This document shows positions 50,233 through 57,704 of a stretch of DNA of 64,000 nucleotides, piece by piece. Numbering within the stretch: the first letter of the stretch is position 1; every line of letters starts with the position of its first letter. Under the pieces are notes generated by a model that was not told the DNA's origin, did no database searches, and saw only the letters and a list, made by a program, of their open reading frames with translations. The DNA is taken from positions 1-64,000 of the forward strand of contig CAKULY010000002.1 in assembly GCA_934667505.1 (NCBI GenBank). The letters run 5' to 3'. The DNA is from an uncultured Treponema sp. Its GTDB lineage: Bacteria > Spirochaetota > Spirochaetia > Treponematales > Treponemataceae. The position numbers and the translations under genes are program-made.

Positions 50233-51150
50233 ATGAAAGAAATAAGTGTTGTAATTCCGGTTTATAACAGCCACGAATGTGTTCAGGAAATTTCAAGGCA
50301 GATTGCCGACGCTCTAAAAGATTTTGACTACGAGCAGATTATGGTCAACGACTGTTCAAAAGATTCTAGTTGGGAAGAAATTAAAAAAGTCTGCCAAGCG
50401 AATAAAAATGTGATTGGAATAAATCTTAGAAAAAATGCGGGTCAGGACAGTGCGATTCTTGCCGGTTTGAACTACGCCAAAGGGAATTTCGTTGTAATTA
50501 TGGACGACGATTTGCAACATTCTCCTTACGATATTTTAAAGCTTTACGACGAGGCAAAAAAAGGCTTTGACGTTTGCTATGCGAATTTTGAGCACAAAAA
50601 GCAGAAGCTCTGGAAAAACCTTGGCAGCTGGTTCAACGGAAAAATAAGTGAAATTTCAATCGGCAAGCCAAAGGAAATTTATCTTTCGCCTTTCAAGATT
50701 CTTTCAAAAGGCGTTGTTCAGGAAATTATAAAATTCAACAATCTTTTTCCGTATATTGACGGTCTTATTTTCCAGGTTACAAAAAATATCACGCAGATAA
50801 ACATTGAGCATCACAAACGCGAGCTTGGGAAAAGCAATTACAACCTTGTAAAGTCCATAAAAGTCTTTTTGAGGATGCTCTTCGGTTTTTCCACAATGCC
50901 GCTGAATATTTCCACGTATTTTGGCTTTGTTTCCGCATTTGCAGGCTTTGTCCTTGCGATTGTCTATTTGGTACAGTATTTTACCGGAAAGGTTGAAGTT
51001 CAGGGGTGGACAACTCTTGTTATCTTGCTGCTGCTTTTGGGCGGATTAATCCTTGTAAGCTTGGGAATTATTGGCAAATATCTTGGTCAGATTTATCTTA
51101 CCGTGAACGGCCAGCCAAAATTCCTTGTGAAAGAAACCGAAAATGAATAA
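50233..51150 (+). CDS. ArnC/DPMS-like glycosyltransferase family 2 with two C-terminal membrane helices
   Basis: A 305-residue enzyme with a GT-A fold: SVVIPVYNSHECVQEI at the start, NDCSKDSSW, the metal-binding MDDDLQHSP (about residue 93), and FGFVSAFAGFVLAIVYLVQY and VILLLLLGGLILVSLGIIGKY at the end. The layout matches enzymes that load a sugar on undecaprenyl phosphate (ArnC, GtrB, DPMS). The two EamA-type subunits following directly, overlapping by eight bases, suggest that the product is flipped to the outer face. It is preceded by AAAGG and lies three bases after the wecE stop. Confidence 0.87.
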   Translation: MKEISVVIPVYNSHECVQEISRQIADALKDFDYEQIMVNDCSKDSSWEEIKKVCQANKNVIGINLRKNAGQDSAILAGLNYAKGNFVVIMDDDLQHSPYDILKLYDEAKKGFDVCYANFEHKKQKLWKNLGSWFNGKISEISIGKPKEIYLSPFKILSKGVVQEIIKFNNLFPYIDGLIFQVTKNITQINIEHHKRELGKSNYNLVKSIKVFLRMLFGFSTMPLNISTYFGFVSAFAGFVLAIVYLVQYFTGKVEVQGWTTLVILLLLLGGLILVSLGIIGKYLGQIYLTVNGQPKFLVKETENE

Positions 51151-51529
51151 AACTCTTCCATATATATTCATGCATTTGGGCTTTCTCTTGTACAGTTTTT
51201 ACACTGTTTTGGGGAAAGTCGCGTCGTCTTATGAATTTCTTTCGCTGAAATTTTGTGCATTTTACTGCGTTCTGATTTTGATTCTTTTTGTATATGCGCT
51301 TTTGTGGCAGCAGGTTTTAAAAAAGATTCCCTTGTCGGTGGCTACAGCGAACAAGGCTGTTACCGTTATTTGGGGAATGTTGTGGAGCTTTTTGTTCTTT
51401 GCCGAAAATATCACTGCAAAAAAACTTGTTGGCGCGGCAATAATAATTTTAGGGATTACACTTTTGTCGTTTGAAGAAAAAATAAATTTTAAACTAAAAA
51501 CCATGAGGCAAAATAAAAATGAGCAATAA
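51143..51529 (+). CDS. EamA/SMR-type small membrane protein, ArnE-like flippase subunit
   Basis: A 128-residue protein with four membrane helices (YIFMHLGFLLYSFYTVLGKV at the start, LVGAAIIILGITLLSF at the end), the layout of half-size EamA transporters. A second such gene follows with an 11-base overlap. This pairing, directly after an ArnC-like transferase, is like ArnE-ArnF, which flips undecaprenyl-phosphate-linked sugar across the inner membrane. The identity of the sugar is unknown. Confidence 0.75.
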   Translation: MNKTLPYIFMHLGFLLYSFYTVLGKVASSYEFLSLKFCAFYCVLILILFVYALLWQQVLKKIPLSVATANKAVTVIWGMLWSFLFFAENITAKKLVGAAIIILGITLLSFEEKINFKLKTMRQNKNEQ

Positions 51530-51860
51530 TTTTTTCAGTCTGTTTTTGCTTTTGTCGGTTTTTATTTCGGCAGTTTCTCAGATTTTGCTAAAAAGCTCCG
51601 CGACGGAAAGTCATTCTTCATTTTTGCGTGAATACCTTAATTTTAAGGTTGTTTTTGCGTACTTTTTGTTTTTTCTTGCCGTTTTTATCGACTTGTTTGC
51701 CTTAAAATATGTTCCTGCAAGTTTTGTTCCCGTAATCGAAACTTCAAGCTACATTTTTGTAATCGTTTTAAGCAGAATAATTTTCAAAGAAAAAATAAAC
51801 TTAGTTCAGGGAATCGCAATGCTTTTAGTGATTCTGGGAATTTTTGTGTATATAATTTGA
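51519..51860 (+). CDS. EamA/SMR-type small membrane protein, ArnF-like flippase subunit
   Basis: A 113-residue, four-helix protein that starts inside the previous gene. FVPVIETSSYIFVIVLSRIIF and FKEKINLVQGIAMLLVILG match the C-terminal half of an EamA/SMR fold. It probably forms the second half of a flippase heterodimer. The operon ends here with a hairpin (CTGTTTTGCAAACAG then T5). Confidence 0.75.
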   Translation: MSNNFFSLFLLLSVFISAVSQILLKSSATESHSSFLREYLNFKVVFAYFLFFLAVFIDLFALKYVPASFVPVIETSSYIFVIVLSRIIFKEKINLVQGIAMLLVILGIFVYII

Positions 51861-51865
51861 AATCT

Positions 51866-51887
51866 GTTTTGCAAACAGTTTTTCAAT
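51866..51887 (+). terminator. Hairpin after the flippase pair
   Basis: CTGTTT and AAACAG pair with a short loop and are followed by five T, immediately after the stop at 51860. Stem short, so termination may be weak. Confidence 0.5.
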
Positions 51888-51952
51888 GCTGACAAAGCTT
51901 AAGATTTTACTTATAATTTAAACATAAGTTTTTCTATATGGAGGTAATAAAT

Positions 51953-52165
51953 ATGAGCGATATTGCATTCTCAACATTGACGCAGCAGATAAAAAATTGC
52001 ACTTATGATGAAAAAATATCCCTTCTGTCATTTATTGCAGATTTATTGAAGAATAATCCTAAAGTAGAAAAAAAAGCCAAACGAAAACTTGGAGAGTTCA
52101 AAGGGAAAATTTTTATGTCAGAAGATTTTGACGAAACTCCAGAATGTTTTAAGGACTATGTCTGA
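51953..52165 (+). CDS. Type II antitoxin (DUF2281/RelB-like) partner of a PIN toxin remnant
   Basis: The 70-residue protein starts at MSDIAFSTLTQQIKNC; GGAGG lies six bases upstream, so the longer frame from 51938 is not needed. The C-terminal part, LGEFKGKIFMSEDFDETPEC, is the toxin-binding tail typical of antitoxins paired with PIN-domain toxins. It overlaps the start codon of a disrupted PIN gene by one base (TGATG). The antitoxin reading frame is intact, though the toxin next to it is not. It sits between two glycopolymer genes. Confidence 0.75.
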   Translation: MSDIAFSTLTQQIKNCTYDEKISLLSFIADLLKNNPKVEKKAKRKLGEFKGKIFMSEDFDETPECFKDYV

Positions 52166-52384
52166 TGTATTTAATCGATACTAATATTTTGTTGTTCAGT
52201 CTTGATTGCACAGAAAAATTGTCTTCAAAAGTAAAACATATATTACAAACAGAAGAAACTATTTTTATAAGCATGGCTTCTTTTTGTCAGGTTGATAATG
52301 TGCCAGGCAATTTCAGAAAATTTAACTTTATTGACCGCTGATTCAATAATTTCTCAATATCCAGTAGCAACTGTTTGGAAATAG
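52165..52384 (+). pseudogene. Remnant of a PIN-domain toxin (VapC-like)
   Basis: From the ATG at 52165 the frame reads MYLIDTNILLFSLD, with the conserved first PIN aspartate, and TIFISMASF, then leaves the expected sequence and stops at 52339-52341. In another frame, 52280-52384, the C-terminal PIN end is visible: AISENLTLLTADSIISQYP. About 55-60 middle residues, including catalytic acids, are missing, so one internal deletion with a frameshift explains it. The toxin should be inactive. Confidence 0.72.
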
Positions 52385-52402
52385 ATTTTCACGCGAGGTA
52401 AT

Positions 52403-54241
52403 ATGGAAACTTTAGAAAAAAAATATTTTTCAAAAAAGGCAACGGTTACACTTTTGGCGATTTCAATTGCTGCGATTGTGCTTTCGAGCGTTTTGATTCT
52501 TTTTTCGAATCAATTTTATGGTTTGATTTACGAAATTCTTTCAAAAAAAGTTTTTCACCGTGAATTTGATTTTGAAAAATGGCTTCCGTCGATTGAATCG
52601 TTCTTTTTAGCTCCGATTTTTGTTGTAATCGTAGTGAACGCTCTTATTTTTGTAAAATATTCCGATAGGTCAAAAACTGTCCTTCTTTCAGTTTTATTTG
52701 CGGATTTGATGGTGATGATTTTGTACACAAACTATGCCGCAACCGACTTTTTTGTTGATTCAGATTTGGCTTCAGAGATTCTGCTCGGAAAAGAATGTGT
52801 AAAGGAAAAAACTCTCTGGCCAAAAGGCTGGTACTATTCCACAGAATTCCGCTTTATAAATACGCAGTTTTTCTCGGCGCTGGGCTTTTTGTTCACCAAT
52901 AATTTTAACGCCGTAAAAACAATTCAGACTTTGTTCTGCGTTCCGTGCCTGTTCTTTGCAATGTGGTTCCTTCTGAATCAGATTTCAATAAAGAAATTCT
53001 GGCTCAAGTTTTTAACCTGCATTTTAACTGTAATTCCTTGGTCCTGGATTGTTTGGCACGTAAGCGCCGGCGAAAACTATTACATTCCGCACGCGGTTTT
53101 CAGCCTGATTTACATTTCACTGTTCATAAAAGTTACGCAGAACAGCGAGCTTAAGCACAAAAAGTTCTTTACAGCCTTCTTTTTTATCTGGGCTTTTTTG
53201 AGCGGACTTTCGAGCATCCGCTACATAATAATTTTTGTTCTTCCGCTTACGTTCGCAATCTTGTGGATTGAAGGACGCGACAAAAATTCTAATACAAAAA
53301 TCACCGATTTTAGGAATTTCTGGCTCAAGAATCAGAATGTGTTTTTAAGTGTTTCAGGCTTGATTCTTAGCGGAATCGGCTACGTTTTCAATAATCTGAT
53401 TTTTCAAAAGATATTTACGTTCCACCAGTGGAATTCAATGAATTTCAACAAATTCGGCGAAACAACCTTGAGCGACATTTTGCTTGGTCTTTTGGAAACA
53501 TTTGGATTCAAGCAGGAAGTTGCGGTTCTTACTCCGAGCGGCGTAATAAACTGCCTTGTTTATGCGGCTATTTTTCTGTTTGTTTTGTATTTGTTTCTTG
53601 CATTAAAAAGAGATTTGCCAAAATCAAACAGAATTGTGATGGTTTTCTTTGTTTCGGCTTTTCTGTTCAATACGTTCCTTCATCTGAACGTGGACTACAT
53701 AAACAGATATTACTATCCGATTATAATTTACGTTATGCCTTGCATTGCAATCATTGTAGAAAACAGCCAGCTTTCTGCCTTGCGAAAGTGGACTTTGGCA
53801 GTTGTTTGGTCTATTGTGCTTGTTACATCGTCTTTTTCAATAATGCAGCATCTTTTTAGCACCGACGCAAACAAAAAACGCCATGCTTCAATCGAGTTTA
53901 TCCAGGAAAAAGGCTATGAATTTGGCTATGCAACGTTCTGGAATTCAACGGTTGCGACCTATCTTACCGATGGCGACCTAAAAATTGGAAATTTAACTTG
54001 CGACCGCAAAACCGGCAAAGTCATAATCACGCCGAAGTTTGACTTTACAAAGTGGCTTGCTCCAAAGGACTGGTACACAAACGACTACGGCAACAAACCG
54101 GTTTTCCTTTTGGTAGAACAAGTTGAATACGAAAACTCAAAGGATTACAAGGTCTACTCAAACGGAAAACTTGTTTACGAAGACGAATTTTATAAGATTT
54201 ACGAATATCCAAGCCACGAAGATTTTAAAAAGGCGTTTTAA
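52403..54241 (+). CDS. Multi-spanning membrane protein, GT-C-like glycosyltransferase candidate
   Basis: A 612-residue protein with about twelve hydrophobic helices and a soluble C-terminal region (from about residue 510, FIQEKGYEFGYATFWNST). An acidic motif, FFVDSDLASEILLG (around residue 118), lies in the first large loop, where GT-C enzymes such as ArnT and PMT carry their catalytic acid. GAGG precedes the ATG. The position behind an ArnC/ArnEF-like set fits a transferase that uses the flipped sugar-phospholipid. Family assignment is not certain; a polymerase is the alternative. Confidence 0.65.
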   Translation: METLEKKYFSKKATVTLLAISIAAIVLSSVLILFSNQFYGLIYEILSKKVFHREFDFEKWLPSIESFFLAPIFVVIVVNALIFVKYSDRSKTVLLSVLFADLMVMILYTNYAATDFFVDSDLASEILLGKECVKEKTLWPKGWYYSTEFRFINTQFFSALGFLFTNNFNAVKTIQTLFCVPCLFFAMWFLLNQISIKKFWLKFLTCILTVIPWSWIVWHVSAGENYYIPHAVFSLIYISLFIKVTQNSELKHKKFFTAFFFIWAFLSGLSSIRYIIIFVLPLTFAILWIEGRDKNSNTKITDFRNFWLKNQNVFLSVSGLILSGIGYVFNNLIFQKIFTFHQWNSMNFNKFGETTLSDILLGLLETFGFKQEVAVLTPSGVINCLVYAAIFLFVLYLFLALKRDLPKSNRIVMVFFVSAFLFNTFLHLNVDYINRYYYPIIIYVMPCIAIIVENSQLSALRKWTLAVVWSIVLVTSSFSIMQHLFSTDANKKRHASIEFIQEKGYEFGYATFWNSTVATYLTDGDLKIGNLTCDRKTGKVIITPKFDFTKWLAPKDWYTNDYGNKPVFLLVEQVEYENSKDYKVYSNGKLVYEDEFYKIYEYPSHEDFKKAF

Positions 54242-54246
54242 TTATT

Positions 54247-54440
54247 AGGTTGAAGCCAGTTTTTTAGGATTTTCCTTGGAATTTCTAGTCATTATCGGGC
54301 TTGACCCGATAATCTATTGAAAAATTCTAGTAGATTGCACTGTCAAGCACAGCAACCCAGACCAATTCAAGCGAAGTGAAAGCACAAAATCTTCACAAAT
54401 TGAAAATTCGCTTACGCTTTTGTTCAGCATCTTAAAAACT
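54247..54440. repeat. Dispersed foldback repeat, rearranged form (copy 7)
   Basis: The right half (GCACAAAATCTTCACAAATT..TTCGCTTACGCTTTTGTTCA) is typical. The left half holds a TATCGGGCTTGACCCGATA palindrome similar to part of the 131-bp element. It fills most of the 276-base gap before the first YidC-sulfatase gene. Confidence 0.65.
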
Positions 54441-54482
54441 TTGGATATAATCGTCTTGTTGCGATTATAACGCACTAATCGC

Positions 54483-54517
54483 TTGCCCTTTTTGTATGCT
54501 TATTTTATAGTATTTAA
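54483..54517 (+). promoter_or_regulatory. Predicted leaderless promoter of the first YidC-sulfatase gene
   Basis: TTGCCC (54483-54488), a 17-base spacer and TATAGT (54506-54511) lie six bases before the ATG at 54518. There is no ribosome binding site. Confidence 0.6.
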
Positions 54518-57364
54518 ATGAATTTTTTAGCTTTTCTTTACAATATAATCATTGCGCCAATCGAAATGATTATTGAATTTGTCTTTGTTTTTGCAAAGGA
54601 AAAAATTAAAGTCGGCGGGATTTTCGGTTCGATTATCACTGTTAGCCTTGTTGTGAATTTTTTGGCTCTTCCGCTTTACAACATTGCAGACAATCTTCAG
54701 AAAAAAGAACGTGACATTCAATTAAAAATGTCAAAGTGGCTCGCAAATATAAAAAAAACGTTTTCTGGCGACGAACGCTTTATGATGATTCAAGCATATT
54801 ACCGTCAAAATGGTTACCATCCGCTTTATGCGCTTCGTTCAAGTCTTTCTGTCCTTATAGAAATTCCGTTTTTTATTGCGGCTTACCACTTTTTGTCGAA
54901 TTCGCCTTCTCTTAAGGGGGCTGGCTTTGCTTTTTTCAGCGATTTAGGCTCTCCAGACAGGCTTTTGCATTTTTCTGTCTTTGGAAAAGAAGTTTTTATA
55001 AACGTCTTGCCAATTTTGATGACTCTTATAAACATTTTTTCTGGAATTGTTTATTTAAAAAACGCTCCTTTGCGCGAGAAAATTCAAGTCTACGGGCTTG
55101 CGGCTCTTTTTTTGGTCATTCTGTACAATTCTCCTTGCGGTTTGGTCCTTTACTGGATTTTGAACAATCTGTTTTCTCTTGTAAAGAATATTGTAAACGA
55201 AAAAGTTAGAAATCCTAGAAAGTTTGTTTTTAGAACAATTGCAGTTATCTTCTTGGCAGGGGCAGTCGGCGTTTTAACAAACAATGTCTTGGGCTTTAAG
55301 AAAAGAATGATTTTCTTTGCCGCTGCAGTTGTTTTTGCATTTATTGTATTTGGTTTTGAATTTATAAAAAAAGTTCCTGCCTTCATTAAAAAAGTATTAA
55401 ACTTAAAAGAAAATGCTTCCGCCCGGCGTGAAAAAACTGAGTTGGATACTCCTGAAAGCCGAAAATCTGATTTTTTGCTTTTGTTGTTTTCAGGCTTAGG
55501 GCTTTCAATCCTTGCAGGATTTTTGCTTCCTTCCGAAGTTATTGCTGCAAGCCCGATTGAATTTAGTTTTATAGAAGACCGGACAAATCCAAATAGTTTT
55601 GTCTGGGGATGTTTTTCTTTGTATTTAGGGCTTTTTACGTTCTGGCCGCTTGTAATTTACAATTTGTTTGGCAAAAATGTAAAACGTCACCTTCCGTATT
55701 TGTGGGCAGGAATTTTTATTCTTGCTGTGCTAAACAGTTTTGTGTTCCGCCATCACTTTGGAACTATGAGTATTTTTAGCATTCTTGATAGCACAGCTCC
55801 TTTGGAAAAACATTCTTTCTATTTAACGTGTTTGCCGTTCCTTGTTTTTGCTTTTGTGGTTTTGTATTTGATTTTGATAAAAAGATTTAACTTTCAAAAG
55901 TACTTGTCTTTGTTTTTAGCTGTAATTTGTTGTTCAGAAACAATTTTTGCTGCGATTAATGCTTGTAAAATAGGCAGAGAATTTAAAAAATATGAACAAA
56001 TTGTAAAGTCGGATTCAGAAGATGTAAAAAAAGATTCTCAAAAAGAACTGGAAAAAGTATATCATTTTTCAAAAGACAAAGAAAACGTTATTGTTCTGTT
56101 TTTAGACAGGGGAATTCCTTCTTTAATTCCTTACGTGTTTAAAGAGTTTCCTGAGCTCGAAGACGTTTTTAGCGGATTTAAACTTTTTGAAAATACAGTT
56201 TCATATTCAGATTCCACAATAAAAGCTAGCCCTGCTTTAATGGGCGGTTATGAATATACTCCAGAAAATATTAACAAACGTTCGAATGAGCTTTTAGTGG
56301 ATAAGCACAATGAGGCGACTTTAGTTATGCCAAAGTTGTTTCTGGATGCAGGTTTTAATGCAACAGTTTCTAATCTTCCTTTGCAAAACTATACTTGGAG
56401 CGGCGATACTTCAAATTACGAACGCTTGCCAGAACTTAATGTGGCAAAAAGCGGAAAAAAATATTCATCTCACTATATTGAAGAGCATCCTGAAATAAAA
56501 CCAGAAAAAGAAGCTTGTTGCATAGAAGGCAACTTGCAGAGTTTTGCATTGCTTGAAATTATACCTCCAGTGCTTAGACAAGTTTTTTATTTTAGCGGCT
56601 TGTATTTTAGAGAAAGAATCCCATTTTATTTAAATACTGTTCCTTCCAGGTTTTTAGATGAATGGTCAACTCTATATTATCTTCCTGAAGTTTGTGATAC
56701 TGAAAGCGAAAAACCTTCGTTCATTTTTATAGATAATGAAACTACTCACGAGCCTTGCATTTTGGAAAATCATACCTATCTTCCTAAAAAGAATCTTGAT
56801 AAAGAAAAGGCGACATGTGGCGGAGTTATGGTTCCTAATGAGCTTGCGCCAATTGAATACTACCACGTAACAGCCACAACCATGCTGCAGCTTGCAAAGT
56901 GGATGACTTATTTAAAAGAACAAGGCGTTTACGACAATACCCGGATAATTTTTGTTGGTGACCACGGAAAAGACATTCCTCTTCCTATATTTAGGGACAT
57001 TGAATACGGCGTTCGTTTGGGAAGTTTTAATTGTTTACTGATGTACAAAGATTTTAATGCCACAGGAAAGTTTAAAATTGACAGCGCATTTATGACGAAT
57101 GCAGATACAGTTATTCTTGCAACAGAAAATCTTGCGCTTTCAAAAGAAAATCCTTTTACGAATAATAATCTGAAAGATTTTGTTCAAAAAGATGACGTTC
57201 ACATTTATCCTTGCTTGGACACAAACACATTCCGAGAATTTGATTCTTACTATATGTTGAACAAAACGCAATTTGTATTAGAAGACAAAAAATCTAACTA
57301 CGCGCATTACACCGTGCACACAAACATTTTTGACAAGAACAATTGGCAAAAAATTGTAGATTAA
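54518..57364 (+). CDS. YidC/Oxa1-like domain fused to LTA-synthase/sulfatase-like domain (paralogue 1)
   Basis: 948 residues. Residues 1-230 follow the YidC layout: LVVNFLALPLYNIADNLQKK, then YYRQNGYHPLYALRSSLSVL, and later helices. N47 stands where YidC has its conserved arginine before x3LPL. Residues 235-490 add about six more helices, as in LTA synthases. Residues 515-930 are a sulfatase-fold domain: VIVLFLDRG (metal acid, about 530), DSTIKASPALMGGYEY (probable nucleophile threonine), FIDNETTHEPC (about 741), FVGDHGKD (metal DH, about 816). Such domains transfer phosphoglycerol or phosphoethanolamine outside the membrane. The paralogue lies convergently at 57.7-60.4 kb. Confidence 0.82.
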   Translation: MNFLAFLYNIIIAPIEMIIEFVFVFAKEKIKVGGIFGSIITVSLVVNFLALPLYNIADNLQKKERDIQLKMSKWLANIKKTFSGDERFMMIQAYYRQNGYHPLYALRSSLSVLIEIPFFIAAYHFLSNSPSLKGAGFAFFSDLGSPDRLLHFSVFGKEVFINVLPILMTLINIFSGIVYLKNAPLREKIQVYGLAALFLVILYNSPCGLVLYWILNNLFSLVKNIVNEKVRNPRKFVFRTIAVIFLAGAVGVLTNNVLGFKKRMIFFAAAVVFAFIVFGFEFIKKVPAFIKKVLNLKENASARREKTELDTPESRKSDFLLLLFSGLGLSILAGFLLPSEVIAASPIEFSFIEDRTNPNSFVWGCFSLYLGLFTFWPLVIYNLFGKNVKRHLPYLWAGIFILAVLNSFVFRHHFGTMSIFSILDSTAPLEKHSFYLTCLPFLVFAFVVLYLILIKRFNFQKYLSLFLAVICCSETIFAAINACKIGREFKKYEQIVKSDSEDVKKDSQKELEKVYHFSKDKENVIVLFLDRGIPSLIPYVFKEFPELEDVFSGFKLFENTVSYSDSTIKASPALMGGYEYTPENINKRSNELLVDKHNEATLVMPKLFLDAGFNATVSNLPLQNYTWSGDTSNYERLPELNVAKSGKKYSSHYIEEHPEIKPEKEACCIEGNLQSFALLEIIPPVLRQVFYFSGLYFRERIPFYLNTVPSRFLDEWSTLYYLPEVCDTESEKPSFIFIDNETTHEPCILENHTYLPKKNLDKEKATCGGVMVPNELAPIEYYHVTATTMLQLAKWMTYLKEQGVYDNTRIIFVGDHGKDIPLPIFRDIEYGVRLGSFNCLLMYKDFNATGKFKIDSAFMTNADTVILATENLALSKENPFTNNNLKDFVQKDDVHIYPCLDTNTFREFDSYYMLNKTQFVLEDKKSNYAHYTVHTNIFDKNNWQKIVD

Positions 57365-57370
57365 TAGCTC

Positions 57371-57536
57371 AAATGCCGAGTCTTTAGGAAAATGAATAAA
57401 AGCGTAAGCGAATTTACAATTTGTGAAGATTTTGTGCGATAAGAACAGCTAAGGTTGCCCAGCAACCCGAACCAATTCAAACTTCGTTTGAGCACAACCA
57501 TCTGCAGCAAATTGGAAATTCGCTGACAGCGTTTCC
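57371..57536. repeat. Dispersed foldback repeat, long form, joined to an orphan stem-loop leader (copy 8)
   Basis: The left arm and interior match copy 9 closely (GTGAAGATTTTGTGCGATAA, GGTTGCCCAGCAACC, GAGCACAACCATCTGCAGCA). The right arm is replaced after GCTGACAGCGTTTCCTCCCA by a stem-loop leader segment. Confidence 0.75.
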
Positions 57537-57641
57537 TCCCATAAAAAGTCAACGAGAAAATTTCAATTTTCGATTTGACTTTTTACGCCCATTTGCAATG
57601 AAATGAGAATGGGCAGTTGATAAGAAAGTTTGCAACGCAAA
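57537..57641 (-). promoter_or_regulatory. Orphan copy of the stem-loop leader
   Basis: On the minus strand: GTTTGCGTTGCAAAC, then AAAAAGTCAA/TTGACTTTTT arms (57543-57584) and TATGGGAGG. It matches the leaders at 28-84 and 26558-26653, but here no gene follows. Confidence 0.55.
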
Positions 57642-57647
57642 CTTGTG

Positions 57648-57686
57648 AATAAAAACTTTGACGCTATCTTAGGCAAAGTTTTTATT
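57648..57686. terminator. Bidirectional terminator between the two YidC-sulfatase genes
   Basis: A perfect 13-bp stem, AATAAAAACTTTG/CAAAGTTTTTATT, with a 13-base loop. It has A- and T-rich flanks on both strands, fitting termination of both convergent genes. Confidence 0.78.
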
Positions 57687-57704
57687 ACACTCTCCTTTAT
57701 TCAC

